This document shows, piece after piece, positions 54,858-64,000 of a stretch of DNA of 64,000 nt. Origin of the DNA: Caldalkalibacillus mannanilyticus JCM 10596 (GTDB lineage: Bacteria; Bacillota; Bacilli; Caldalkalibacillales; JCM-10596); contig NZ_BAMO01000018.1 in NCBI RefSeq assembly GCF_000615945.1, positions 21,337-85,336 of the forward strand. The letters run 5' to 3'. The notes under the pieces were generated by a model. It was not told where the DNA came from. It was given only the letters and a program-made list of their open reading frames with translations, and ran no database searches. Made by a program: the position numbers and the translations under genes. Numbering within the stretch: position 1 is the stretch's first letter; every line of letters begins with the position of its first letter.

Positions 54858-55324
54858 GTGTCCATCTATTATTTTGCCTATGGTTCATGTATGGATGAAG
54901 ACGATTTTAGAAGAACGGTAGGTGAATTTACAACCTTGGGCTTAGCTACTTGATTCATTATCGTCTAGGATTTACGTTGTACGGGAAAAGCAGAGGGGGC
55001 GGCGTAGCTGATATTATTCCCTCAAGACAGGAAATGGTTCAAGGAGTACTCTATCGTTTTGAACCTCAATGGCTGGCGGCACTTGATTTGCGAGAAGGTG
55101 TACCAGAGCAGCTGTATGAACGGATCGAAGTGGAAGTAATGTACAAAGGCAGGAGAGTGCGTGCCTATACCTATCAGGTCATTCAGAAGGAGGTAAACGA
55201 AATAGCTCCTACGCCAGCTTACCTGCAATTAATGGTGAATGGTCTTAAGAGATTTGCTACGAGGGACTATTTGTTTCGTTTTATGTCTAAAATAAAACAA
55301 CAATTTAATCTAGAAATCAGGTAA
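54858..55324 (+). pseudogene. Gamma-glutamylcyclotransferase-like (GGCT/AIG2) protein, frameshifted as read
   Basis: Starts at GTG 54858 behind AGGGGAGGG with YYFAYGSCMDEDDF, the GGCT substrate-loop signature (usually YGSNM). The frame hits TGA at 54951-54953. Adding one T (GCTACTTTGATTCAT) continues it as LIHYRLGFTLYGKSRGGGVADI and VQGVLYRF, giving 155 residues of normal fold length. Members act on gamma-glutamyl peptides, or their substrate is unknown; the Cys in place of Asn in the signature is unusual. The break is probably a sequencing deletion. Nearest neighbours are yheB upstream and a PilZ gene 44 bases downstream. Confidence 0.8.
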
Positions 55325-55368
55325 TATGAAGATAGGGATTTGATTTAAACAGAAGGATGTGACCAGAT

Positions 55369-55731
55369 ATGACCCAAGATATGAATAGAAGAAAATACGA
55401 ACGATTTGATACAGATATTCCGATTGGAGTGGAAGTTCATCAGTGGAAGGGAGAGGGTGCCTTTCAGGGTCAGCATAAGCTGGAGGGACATCTCTATGAT
55501 GTTTCTGAAGGTGGGTTGAAAATCCGCACAGGAATTCCGCTAGCTCTCGATATGTTTTTGAAAATTCATCTTCCGCAAGATGCGGGGATTCCTACCCTCA
55601 TAGGTCGCATTATTCGTTGTGAGGTGTTAGAGCAGGATTATCAATATGGCTGTCTCGTGACGGGAATGTCCCTTCTTGATCAAAGACATTTAGAAACTTA
55701 TATGGATAATAGAAGAAAAAGTGTAAAATAG
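55369..55731 (+). CDS. PilZ-domain protein, likely cyclic di-GMP receptor
   Basis: A 120-residue single PilZ domain. The c-di-GMP-binding RxxxR motif occurs in NRRKYERFDTD near the N-terminus and the second motif DVSEGGLKI (D/NxSxxG) near residue 44. Beta strands (TLIGRIIRCEVLE and YGCLVTGMSLLD) follow. Both binding motifs are intact, so ligand binding is likely. No effector domain is fused, so it presumably acts through a protein partner. A diguanylate cyclase domain is encoded at 8968. It ends at a strong terminator. Confidence 0.88.
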   Translation: MTQDMNRRKYERFDTDIPIGVEVHQWKGEGAFQGQHKLEGHLYDVSEGGLKIRTGIPLALDMFLKIHLPQDAGIPTLIGRIIRCEVLEQDYQYGCLVTGMSLLDQRHLETYMDNRRKSVK

Positions 55732-55755
55732 GCGACCCACTGGGTCGCCTTCTTT
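55730..55755 (+). terminator. Intrinsic terminator of the PilZ gene
   Basis: AGGCGACCCA (55730-55739) and TGGGTCGCCT (55741-55750) form a GC-rich stem overlapping the stop codon region, followed by TCTTTC. It may also act weakly on the convergent UbiD gene. Confidence 0.75.
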
Positions 55756-55762
55756 CATAAAG

Positions 55763-57516
55763 CTATATAGAGTATTCCTTCCATCTGCGGTCAACAAGCT
55801 CCACAATATCCTCACGTGGGAAGAGCTCAGCGGGATACATGGGCTTCATTCGCGCATCGATAATAACAGGACCTCGATAGGCTATTTTATTGCGAATAAT
55901 CTCAGCGTCTGCGTAGATATCACTGGCTGGATCGAAGCGAGTGAAGGTGGTCCATAAGAAAGCAGCTTGTGTTTGGGCAATCGCTACATCATCCACTACG
56001 AACACGACGGGCCACTCGGCTAATTGCTTTTGACAGTTTTGCACTAAATGAAGAGGCAATTCAGGATCTGCCTCATAGGATTGACCAGACACAACTAAGC
56101 AGCCACCACAGTAAACAGCAGTTTGCTGGATGCGATCCATATGCCCTCCTTGGTAGGTGCGGACTAATGGACGAACTGGCTCCCCTAATCCCGTCATGAT
56201 TGCCTTACTTCCTTTGTTGATTTTTCCTCTTGCCGTATAGTCTAAAGTATCCATTGATGTATCATTAATGATCAATAAATCTCGTTCAGGGCGGAATCTT
56301 TCTAGGATGTTTTCAAAGAACTGAGCAAAGTTAGAGAGGTCTACATCCACGTCGCTGACCATCAAGAACTTAGTCAGAGTGAGCTGTCCTTCTCCCATGA
56401 TACGGAAGGCATGTGCCATGGCTTCTTTGTAGTAGCTTTCGCGGACAATAGCTCCTGCCAACGCATGAACCCTGTTTCAGCATAAGCCCAAAGGCTTTTC
56501 ACTCCAGGCATCACCACTGGAAAGAGTGGAGAAAGGAGTCGTTGCAGATATTCTCCAATATAATAATCTTCCTGCTTAGGCTTTCCTACCACTGTGGCAG
56601 GGAAAATCGCATCTTTTCGATGCCAGACACGTTCAACATTGAAGACAGGAAAATCATGCTTTAAGGAGTAATAGCCATAATGATCACCAAAAGGACCCTC
56701 AGGTTTTCGTATATGAGGCGGAACATGTCCACTAAAGGCAAATTCAGCTTCTGCTACAAGGGAATGTGGAGATTCAGAAGGCTTGGTTAGACCCAGCTTC
56801 TCTCCCATTAAGAGGGAGGTGAAGACCAATTCAGGGACCATTTCTGGTAAAGGAGAAATGGCTGAGATAATGAGAGCAGGAGGTCCTCCTAAGTACAAGG
56901 TGACTGGCAGGTTTTGATTCGCCTGTTCTGCCTCGTAATGATGAAAGCCTCCTCCTTTATGAATTTGCCAATGCATTCCTGTTTGGTTTTTCTCGTGAAT
57001 CTGAATACGATACATCCCCAGATTATGCTCCTTCGTGGAAGGAGATTCCGTATAAACAAGGGGAAGAGTAATAAAGGGACCGCCGTCCTCCTGCCAGCTT
57101 GTCAGAGCAGGAAGTTTCGTCATGTCAAAATCCGTATGATAGTTCTCGAGCACAGGAGCATGTCCAACTTGCTTGGTTCCTGTTTTCATAATATCGAGAA
57201 GCAATTTTCTTTCCTCCCACAGTACTTTGGGCTTGGGAGGCATTAATTTATGAACGGCTTGTACAAGTCCTTGAATCAGATTTTCTGGCTTTGGACCAAA
57301 TGCCATGTCTACACGTCTTTCTGTTCCAAAGAGATTGGTTACAATGGGAAAGGGACTTCCTTTGACATTAGTAAAAAGCAAGGCAGGTCCTTCCTCTTCG
57401 ATAACTCGGCGATGAATTTCTGCTATCTCTAAATAAGGATCGACTTCGGTATTAATTTCAATGATTTCTTTTTCTTGACGAAGAGCTTGGATAAAGCTTC
57501 GTAAACTAGTATGCAT
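55763..57516 (-). pseudogene. UbiD-family decarboxylase, frameshifted as read
   Basis: A prenylated-FMN-dependent (de)carboxylase of the UbiD family, 584 residues after repair. The N-terminal part has EGPALLFTNVKGSPFPIVTN, the middle GMYRIQIHEKNQTGMHWQIH (the R-x-Q region that contacts prFMN), and PEGPFGDHYGYYS carries conserved acidic residues. The frame breaks near 56468, where ETGF should continue as HALAGAIVRESYYKEAMAHA; one missing C explains it. The substrate is unknown; some long UbiD homologues are annotated in menaquinone synthesis, but no other such gene is near. GAGGTGAG precedes the ATG at 57516. No UbiX gene is seen. Confidence 0.87.
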
Positions 57517-57602
57517 AACTCACCTCAAAAGGATATCATTTTTATCTCCATATATAGTGTATAATAATAAAGTAAAAACGCAAGGAAAAGAAGGAGAGTT
57601 TC

Positions 57603-58394
57603 ATGAAACCTATCTATAAATTACTGACTCAATTATCTTCAAGGAAATCCATTTCTAAAATTACAGGAAAAATGGCCAAATCAAAAGCAAGCAAAGCTTT
57701 TATTCCTCATTTTGCGAAGACCTATCAAATAAATGTAGAAGAAGCAGAGAAACAGCTCCACGAATATCCGACCTTAAATCATTTTTTTACTCGCCGTCTT
57801 AAAGCGGGAGCACGCGTGATTGATTCTAGTGCAGACAGCCTGGTAAGTCCAGTTGATGCCCTTATCACTGGAATGGGGGAGATCAAGGATGGCACCATTC
57901 TCAATGTGAAGGGTCAAACCTATACGATTTCTGAAATGCTAGGAGATTCTACTGAGGAGTCATATTATCGCAATGGTCAATTTATTGTACTTTACCTAAG
58001 CCCAACAGACTACCATCGTATCCATTCACCGATATCAGGACAAATTCTTAAACATGTACATAAGCAGGGGAAGTATTATCCCGTCAATGATTTTGGACTT
58101 AAGCATATGACCAGAGTGTTAAGTCGTAATGAACGACTCATTACGTATCTATCTAATTCTGTAACACGTGTGGCAGTCGTTAAGGTAGGTGCTCTTAATG
58201 TTGCCAGTATTCAATTAAATCCAGACTTAAAGGCTGAACATGTGGAAAAGGGAGAGGAACTCGCCTATTTTGAATTTGGCTCCACAGTGGTTCTTTTAAT
58301 CAAGGAAGGGACCTTTCAATTCGAGCCAACCCTAAGTGAAGGAAAAAGAGTACGCATGGGAGAAAAAATTGGCTCACTCCTGTCAAACGAATAA
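57603..58394 (+). CDS. psd: Phosphatidylserine decarboxylase proenzyme (Psd)
   Basis: A 263-residue membrane-associated enzyme that makes phosphatidylethanolamine. It self-cleaves at the Gly-Ser bond of the C-terminal motif EFGSTVVLL (about residue 225) to form the pyruvoyl alpha subunit. Other hallmarks are SPVDALITGMG, the LSPTDYHRIHSPISG segment with conserved His residues, and YPVND. The LGST of many homologues is FGST here, as in several Bacillus enzymes. AAGGAGAG lies ahead of the ATG. It is divergent from the UbiD gene; no pssA is adjacent. Confidence 0.95.
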   Translation: MKPIYKLLTQLSSRKSISKITGKMAKSKASKAFIPHFAKTYQINVEEAEKQLHEYPTLNHFFTRRLKAGARVIDSSADSLVSPVDALITGMGEIKDGTILNVKGQTYTISEMLGDSTEESYYRNGQFIVLYLSPTDYHRIHSPISGQILKHVHKQGKYYPVNDFGLKHMTRVLSRNERLITYLSNSVTRVAVVKVGALNVASIQLNPDLKAEHVEKGEELAYFEFGSTVVLLIKEGTFQFEPTLSEGKRVRMGEKIGSLLSNE

Positions 58395-58401
58395 TAGACA
58401 T

Positions 58402-58433
58402 AGACTCACATAAAAGAAATGTGGGTCTTTTTT
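58402..58433 (+). terminator. Intrinsic terminator of psd
   Basis: AGACTCACAT (58402-58411) pairs with ATGTGGGTCT (58419-58428, one G-U pair), followed by six T. Confidence 0.8.
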
Positions 58434-58489
58434 CATTTTCTGGGCAAGATAAACCAAGAAAGATTGTATTGGTGAAAGGGGAATGAAAA

Positions 58490-59305
58490 ATGGATGTGAC
58501 ACTCTTGCTTGAATATGCGTGGGTCTTGCTCATTCTCATCGCATTAGAAGGAATTCTTGCAGCAGATAATGCTTTAGTTATGGCTGTCATGGTCAAGCAT
58601 CTTCCTGATGAACAAAGGAAAAAAGCGCTGTTTTACGGTTTAGCAGGCGCTTTTGTGTTCCGCTTTGCTTCCCTATTTCTGATCTCATTCCTGGTAGATG
58701 TGTGGCAGGTGCAGGCAATAGGTGCTCTTTATTTGATTTTCTTATCCTTAAATCATGTTCTACGTCATTTCGGTCAAAAAAAGGAAAAGAAAGAAAAGGA
58801 AGTGCAGCAAGGCTCAGGTTTCTGGATGACCGTATTAAAGGTAGAAATTGCCGATATCGCTTTTGCTGTGGATTCTATTTTGGCTGCCGTAGCCCTTGCT
58901 GTTACCTTGCCTTCCACCCCTCTTCCATCCATTGGAGGAATGGATGGAGGACAGTTCTTGATTATTTTTGCCGGTGGTTTTATCGGGCTTATTATTATTC
59001 GCTTCGCTGCTACTTATTTTGTTAATCTTCTGCATCGCAAGCCAGGATTAGAAACAGCTGCGTATCTAGTTGTAGGCTGGGTCGGTGTTAAATTAGCCGT
59101 CTATACACTTTCTCACCCAGATTTGCAGTATCTGCCTTATGGCTTTGTTAAAACGGCGGGCTGGAAGATCACGTTTTGGGTTGTTCTGATTGGGATTTTT
59201 GTCGGAGGGTGGTTCTTATCCAAAGAAAACGAGCAGAGTGATCCTGAAGAACTAAACCGTCTAAAGAAGGAAGTTGACAAAGCAGAAGAAACATTTGAAA
59301 AATAA
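58490..59305 (+). CDS. TerC-family membrane protein
   Basis: A 271-residue integral membrane protein with seven to eight helices. The TerC metal-site motifs are present: ALEGILAADNALVMAVMV near residue 19 and VEIADIAFAVDSILAAVALA near residue 121, each with the conserved acidic residues. Bacillus relatives (YceF, YkoY, YjbE) are implicated in manganese export that supports metalation of secreted enzymes. No yybP-ykoY-type manganese riboswitch fits in the 95 bases before it. The C-terminal tail is charged and helical. AAAGGGGAATG precedes the ATG. Confidence 0.88.
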   Translation: MDVTLLLEYAWVLLILIALEGILAADNALVMAVMVKHLPDEQRKKALFYGLAGAFVFRFASLFLISFLVDVWQVQAIGALYLIFLSLNHVLRHFGQKKEKKEKEVQQGSGFWMTVLKVEIADIAFAVDSILAAVALAVTLPSTPLPSIGGMDGGQFLIIFAGGFIGLIIIRFAATYFVNLLHRKPGLETAAYLVVGWVGVKLAVYTLSHPDLQYLPYGFVKTAGWKITFWVVLIGIFVGGWFLSKENEQSDPEELNRLKKEVDKAEETFEK

Positions 59306-59389
59306 AAGAGAATACGTTAACGTTAAGGAGGAGGGAGTTTTACCGATCGTTAGAACGAGATAAAAAGTGTTCTTTAGGGAGAGAAAAGC

Positions 59390-59884
59390 ATGAATATTCA
59401 AAGTCTATTTACCATACAAAAGAAATTAGATCAAAAAATTTTAGAAACCCATCAATTGCACGAACAAGATTTAGTACCAGCTAAAATCTTGGCTTTACAG
59501 GTGGAACTGGGAGAACTTGCTAATGAAACGCGCTGCTTTAAATTTTGGAGTTTAAAATCTGCTTCCTCCAAGGAAGTCATCCTAGAGGAGTATGTAGATA
59601 TTCTTCATTTTGCTTTATCCATTGGATTAGATAAGGGATACGACCAACAATTGCTATTAGAAAGTGTTGAGGATCATGGTTTCTCCTCTCAGATTGAGGC
59701 ATTTTCTCAGGTTTATGCTTCTACTGTACGTTTTGCTCAGGAGGAGAGCTATAGGAACTATAAGGATGTGTTTCAGGGGCTTATTCAGCTTGGAGCTCTT
59801 TTAGGCTTCTCACAGCAGGAAATAGAAGAGGCATATCTGGAGAAAAACAGAATCAATCATACCCGACAAGAAGAAGGATACTAA
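59390..59884 (+). CDS. Dimeric dUTP diphosphatase (dUTPase_2, MazG-like fold)
   Basis: A 164-residue all-alpha NTP pyrophosphatase. The magnesium-binding helix motifs LQVELGELANETRCFKFWS (ExxE) and ILEEYVDILHFALSIGLDKG (ExxxD) match the dimeric dUTPases of Bacillales and phages. The enzyme hydrolyses dUTP to dUMP and keeps uracil out of DNA. The gene stands alone with GGGAGAGAAAAGC upstream and a terminator after it. No phage genes are adjacent, so it appears to be chromosomal housekeeping. Confidence 0.88.
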   Translation: MNIQSLFTIQKKLDQKILETHQLHEQDLVPAKILALQVELGELANETRCFKFWSLKSASSKEVILEEYVDILHFALSIGLDKGYDQQLLLESVEDHGFSSQIEAFSQVYASTVRFAQEESYRNYKDVFQGLIQLGALLGFSQQEIEEAYLEKNRINHTRQEEGY

Positions 59885-59896
59885 TCGAAGCTAAAG

Positions 59897-59925
59897 AATG
59901 CCACATGAATGTGGTATTTTTTTTT
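59897..59925 (+). terminator. Intrinsic terminator of the dUTPase gene
   Basis: AATGCCACAT (59897-59906) pairs with ATGTGGTATT (59909-59918, one G-U pair), running into nine T. Confidence 0.8.
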
Positions 59926-60081
59926 ACCCTTTTTTCATATTTCTCTGTTCACTCTCCACTGTAATGATAGAGTAATGACGCAATGATTAGAATAGATGTA
60001 CAGATCAAGAATGTTCTAAGAGGTTGCTAGAAAGGAGGATTTTGCTCGTTTCATTATTCATTTGGAGGAGGAGATGTTTGA

Positions 60082-62178
60082 ATGGGGAACAAGGGTTTCA
60101 GATTAGTATGTTCATTGCTTTTGTTGGTAGGTTTGATCATGATATTTTTTCAGGGAAATGGATATGCGGCTCCTGCTAGACCGGATTCTCAACTCTTGAA
60201 GCAACCAACAGGAGAAGCGTTCTATGGGACTCAACATGGAGATGAGTGGTTTAATTGGACGACAGCAGATTCTGGTGATGTGATTATTCAGGATGAAAAA
60301 GGGTATTGGAACTTTGCAAAGCTAGAATCAGGGACGCTGAAACCAACTGGCGAGTTGTATGTTGAGGATAAAAAAAGTTCGTCAGCTGTTCAGCACGATA
60401 CATTAGTGGTGTGGATGAAAGAAAACCAAATTGTGAATAAACGCAAGAAGAGTCTGACAGAGGAAGCCCATGAATACTTTAGACAACAAATCAATCAAGG
60501 AGCTCCCTTAGAATTGCCGGACGATTCGTGGTTAAACATGAATATAGATCATGCTAAACACAACACTTCGTCAGAAAATGAGATGCGCCAGAACAACGTA
60601 CATCATGAGGAGGATCATGGACATCATCATATGCTACCACAAATGACTCAAGAAGATTTGATGAATCAAATGAAAGCCACCCTGCCTGAATTAAAGGAAG
60701 AAAGCTTATTACAAGAACTGGATGAACCTTCTCTGCATCGTGTTACAGGGACGAAAAGACTTCTCGTTCTATTAGTTGAGTTTAATGATATCAGGATGCA
60801 ATATTCAGATCGCATGTGGTATGACAGATTTTTCTCTAACACGGAGGGGTCAGTCAAGCATTATTATCAAGAAGTAAGTGGCGGAAAATTAAATCTTGCT
60901 CCAGCAGCGGAATTTGCAGGAACCTATCATGATGGGATTGTCAAAGTGAAATTAAATTATAACCATCCGAATACAAGGGGCTGGACGGGATACGCCAATC
61001 AACAAATGGTTCTTGACGCTTTAGCTGCCGCTGATCCTTATGTTGATTTTGCCAGCTATGATAAGAATAAGGATGGGCGTATCGATATCGCAGACGATTT
61101 TTATTTGGTTACTGTGATCGCAGGCTATGAAGCTGCGTTTTCCAGTGCGACTCCATCGGTCTGGGGTCATCAATGGGTGGCTCCTACCTCTCGATTAGAC
61201 GGGGTAGATGTATCAGGAAGATATGTTCAACAAGGGGAGGTGCACGAAGACCATCAAGCGACGATCGGGATTTTAGTGCATGAGCTGGGACATCACTTTG
61301 GTCTGCCAGATTTATATGATACTGATGGAAGCTCTGCTGGAGTAGGGATACATAGTGTCATGGCAGGAGGAAGCTGGGCTCGTTATGGAGATGGTTATTC
61401 AGGTTCATCTCCTACTCATCCAGATGCATGGTCTAAGGTTCACTTAGGCTGGGTAACTCCATACGTCATTCAGCGAGAGGGATATTCTTATGTGACTTTA
61501 AACGCTGCTTTAAATAATTATAATGTATTAAAAATTACCACGGACAATCCCTCAGAATATTTCCTATTTGAGAATCGGCAATTTAATGGTTACGATAGAG
61601 GTCTTCAATCTGCTGTTATAGGCAGAGGAGGAATTGCTGCTTGGCACATTGATGAAAGCAAGGCAACCAATGCGGATGATCATCATCGAAAGGTGGATCT
61701 TATTGAATCGAATGAAGGAATCCTGGGATATAGTCAGTTGGATAAGAACATCAATTTTGATCTTGATCATTATTATTATCCTGGTCATGTGAATCTATTA
61801 AACAACAGTTCAAATCCGAACACGCACCAGTATAATAGGAAGATTTCAGGAGCAGGATTTCTTGTACATTCTGAGAGTGGAAATTCAATGACTGTCTTTG
61901 CCTTTAAGGATCGGGCAAGACCATCGACCCCTACAAATTTATATGTATCGAACAATTCCGGTAGCTCTATCTCTCTTCAATGGACCGCTTCTTACGATAG
62001 TTCGGGAATCCAGTACTATGCGATTTATCGTGATGGTCAACAGATTGGGTATAGCTCTTCTACTTCTTATACAGATCACGATGTAACAGCAGGAGTACGA
62101 TATCGTTACACGGTTCAGGCAGTGGATTGGCCAGGGAACTACTCTCTTCATAGTAATACAGTAACGTATACTCCATAA
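60082..62178 (+). CDS. Secreted M6-family zinc metalloprotease with C-terminal fibronectin type III domain
   Basis: A 698-residue exported protease. Signal peptide is LVCSLLLLVGLIMIFFQGNG with cleavage near YAA. A pro-region of about 190 residues contains a histidine-rich stretch (VHHEEDHGHHHM). The M6 catalytic domain follows, with zinc site HELGHHFGLPDLYD (first His near residue 400) and the downstream Met-turn SVMAGGSWA. A calcium-type loop DKNKDGRIDIADD lies before it. The last 85 residues form an Fn3 domain. It resembles immune-inhibitor-A-type and related M6 proteases but is shorter. TGGAGGAGGAG precedes the start. The role is extracellular proteolysis; targets are unknown. Confidence 0.9.
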   Translation: MGNKGFRLVCSLLLLVGLIMIFFQGNGYAAPARPDSQLLKQPTGEAFYGTQHGDEWFNWTTADSGDVIIQDEKGYWNFAKLESGTLKPTGELYVEDKKSSSAVQHDTLVVWMKENQIVNKRKKSLTEEAHEYFRQQINQGAPLELPDDSWLNMNIDHAKHNTSSENEMRQNNVHHEEDHGHHHMLPQMTQEDLMNQMKATLPELKEESLLQELDEPSLHRVTGTKRLLVLLVEFNDIRMQYSDRMWYDRFFSNTEGSVKHYYQEVSGGKLNLAPAAEFAGTYHDGIVKVKLNYNHPNTRGWTGYANQQMVLDALAAADPYVDFASYDKNKDGRIDIADDFYLVTVIAGYEAAFSSATPSVWGHQWVAPTSRLDGVDVSGRYVQQGEVHEDHQATIGILVHELGHHFGLPDLYDTDGSSAGVGIHSVMAGGSWARYGDGYSGSSPTHPDAWSKVHLGWVTPYVIQREGYSYVTLNAALNNYNVLKITTDNPSEYFLFENRQFNGYDRGLQSAVIGRGGIAAWHIDESKATNADDHHRKVDLIESNEGILGYSQLDKNINFDLDHYYYPGHVNLLNNSSNPNTHQYNRKISGAGFLVHSESGNSMTVFAFKDRARPSTPTNLYVSNNSGSSISLQWTASYDSSGIQYYAIYRDGQQIGYSSSTSYTDHDVTAGVRYRYTVQAVDWPGNYSLHSNTVTYTP

Positions 62179-62250
62179 CAGGGGTGCTTAGTTTCTGAAT
62201 TTGAAAAGCAGTGATAGAGTAAGACTGTTATAAGGATAGAGTAAGATTTT

Positions 62251-62283
62251 AAAAGACGTCATTTTTAAAATGACGTCTTTTAC
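62251..62283 (+). terminator. Intrinsic terminator of the M6 protease gene
   Basis: AAAAGACGTCATTTT (62251-62265) and AAAATGACGTCTTTT (62267-62281) form a perfect stem with A and T tracts on both sides. Confidence 0.82.
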
Positions 62284-62397
62284 ATTTTGGTAGAGTATAG
62301 AATTTTGGTTGTATTTACAAAAGCTAGTAAAAATACTTTGAAATAAATAGAAAATTATGTTAAATTTGTTCCAGTGATTTATTAGGAGGTGGTAAGA

Positions 62398-63962
62398 ATG
62401 TCATTTGTAGTTCGTCATCAGACAAAAATGTACTACGAGTATTGTTCTTATCTGTCAGAGGCGGATGTACTAGTCATGGTACATGGATTAGGCTTAGATC
62501 ATACGGAATGGGATGATATGGTCAAACTTCTCAGTCACAAATATAGAATCCTGCGTTATGACATTCGTGGACATGGTAAAAGTGATATTGGGGATCAGCC
62601 TATTACTCTCGATTTATTGCGAGAGGATCTGTTTTATTTAGTAGACAGCCTCCAGATTCAATCCTTTCATTTCATAGGGAGTAGCTTAGGTGGAAAGATC
62701 GGAATTCACGCCGCACATTCCTCTTCGGATCGAATTCAATCCTTGATCCTAAATACGGTTCCAAGTCATGTTCCACATACTCTGGCACAGCAGATAAAAG
62801 ATTCTTTTGAGAATATCATCGAGCGGAATTCTATGGAATTTCTGTCCCATTCCCTATCTCAACGACTCTGTTATCCTCCTTCGGAGCAAAAAGTGAACAA
62901 ATTATCGCAGATGCTTGTCCAAGCTGATCCAGAAACCTATCAGACCTGCTTAGATATCCTTCTATTTCAATCCATCCCTCTCCATGCTTTTCTGCATTCA
63001 CAAATTCCTACACTATTTCTTTGGGGGGAGCACGATCCATTTGTTCCTAAAATGCTTGGAAGTGTATATGCCGATTCCTTACCCAATTGCCGGCGGTTGA
63101 TTGTCCCTAATTCTTCTCAAATGATCTTTCTAGATCAGCCTGACATTTTATACTCTTGGATTAATGAATTTATTGAAGCGAATGAGCCAATTAAACCTTT
63201 GTACTCGCAAGATCCGTTATTAGAAGGGATCAATCTAAAATTAAGACATATTGCTGAAACCTACAAAAACTCGCTACACTCTATTGATGAATTGAAAGTA
63301 GAACTGATTAATTCCTTTCGTGTATTTATTAATGGTCAGGAAGTGATCGGAAATTGGAATCAACGTTATGCTAAACGTTTGCTCATCTACCTTTTATTCC
63401 ACCGAACAGTGACACGAGAGCAACTATATGAAACCTTTTGGCCGCATGTTGATTTGGAAAGTGCTAGAAATCGCTTTCGTGTCTGCCTTGTTCATCTTAA
63501 GAAATTAGTACGCTCGTCTGAATTTCATCATACATCATCTCTGCTCAAGGTGGATCGAGAGCATATATCTTTAATGGGGCATATTGATTGTGATTATTTT
63601 GATTTAAAAAAACAGCTTGATGAAGCAAATAGGATGACAGACCCGTCTACAAAGAAGATCTTTTATCAACAGATTCTGCAACGAATCTCAGGAAAGCTCT
63701 TTCCTGGTCTATATGATGACTGGTTTCTTGAATTACGCGAACAGATAGAGGAGCAAATAAAAGCGATGATTTTTAGCTTAGTCACCCTATTAGAAAAAGG
63801 GGAGAGAATGCAAAGGCCATTCAAGTGTTAACAAAGGGAGTTCAGATTCTAACGGATTCAGAGGAATTATATGAACGACTCATTGCCCTATGCCAGAAAT
63901 CTGAAAGGCTAGATTTGGTTATAGAGTGGAATAAGAAGAAAAAAGAATTAGAAAATCATTAA
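62398..63962 (+). pseudogene. Alpha/beta-hydrolase-like sensor fused to a BTAD/SARP-type activator, frameshifted near its end
   Basis: About 521 residues after repair. Residues 1-265 are an alpha/beta-hydrolase (MVHGLGLDHTEW, YDIRGHGKSD) with nucleophile-elbow Ser96 (GSSLGG) and Asp213 (EHDPF). At the usual GHM position it reads SQM, so the catalytic His is replaced by Gln. Residues 300-400 form an OmpR/SARP-type winged helix (ELINSFRVFINGQEV, AKRLLIYLLFH, FRVCLVHLKKLV), and a BTAD-like helical domain follows. The frame ends at TAA 63829-63831. One extra G in the run near 63798 continues it as AKAIQVLTKGVQILTDSEEL to 63962. It is probably a ligand-sensing regulator. AGGAGGT lies seven bases before the ATG. 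Confidence 0.8.
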
Positions 63963-64000
63963 ATGCCTTCCTCAATAATTATTGACATGGAATAATTCTG

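Noticed and set aside
58395..58489. yybP-ykoY manganese riboswitch before the TerC gene
   Set aside because: Only 95 bases are available, about a third of them taken by the psd terminator; no riboswitch core is visible.
63963..64000. Start of a further gene at the right edge
   Set aside because: Only 38 bases remain, with no start codon behind a ribosome site.

Overview
The window looks like chromosome of a low-GC, spore-forming, facultatively anaerobic member of the Bacillales. The reasons are the Bacillus-type inositol genes, a LiaIHFSR envelope-stress locus, an Fnr with a C-terminal cysteine cluster, YheC/YheD-type spore-coat ATP-grasp genes next to YheB, and frequent TTG/GTG starts behind strong Shine-Dalgarno sequences. 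I see no rRNA, tRNA, CRISPR array, prophage, insertion sequence or classical defence island.

Layout: 1-3977 is the 3' end of an inositol catabolism operon (iolC fragment, iolA, iolJ, LacI-type regulator). At 4113-5848 lies a chemoreceptor gene, interrupted as read. A leftward ECF transporter operon of the YkoC-YkoE-YkoD type (HMP/thiamine-like) covers 5859-8780. A signalling block follows at 8968-16921: a 7TM hybrid kinase/diguanylate cyclase, then a partner-switching set (receiver-PP2C phosphatase, divergent RsbW-like kinase, FapA-like protein, STAS antagonist). A SulP transporter, a 55-residue protein and a small export-family membrane protein lead to a DUF4129-DUF4350-MoxR-DUF58-SpoIIM-RDD envelope cluster at 19842-26682.

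From 26767 to 35711 is an anaerobic locus. adhE, pflB, pflA and an oxalate/formate-type MFS transporter form a leftward operon, and a degenerate MobA-like gene is divergent from fnr. Four FNR-type palindromes here each sit at the same distance from a -10 hexamer, as class II activated promoters do. One of the four drives no annotated gene and may start an anaerobic small RNA.

35916-38356 holds a fructokinase, a YueD-like reductase and a HAD phosphatase. 38537-42143 is liaI-liaH-liaF-liaS-liaR. 42195-45918 holds DegV, an IDEAL-domain protein flanked by nested hairpins, a nitrilase-family amidase and a triple-NlpC/P60 secreted protein. 46003-47507 is a lipoprotein/secreted protein pair of unknown function. 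47912-53561 is an operon of four YheC/YheD paralogues plus a GNAT gene, behind a sequence matching the sigma-K consensus, divergent from yheB. The rest holds a GGCT-like gene, a PilZ protein, a UbiD decarboxylase, psd, a TerC protein, a dimeric dUTPase, a secreted M6 metalloprotease and an alpha/beta-hydrolase fused to a BTAD-type activator whose hydrolase half lacks the catalytic histidine.

A caution for every reader: nine genes here are frameshifted, at eleven sites. Each is repaired by restoring one missing base (two at one site), mostly within a short run of one base. After repair every gene has an integral codon number and normal family length. I read this as residual sequencing or assembly error rather than gene decay.
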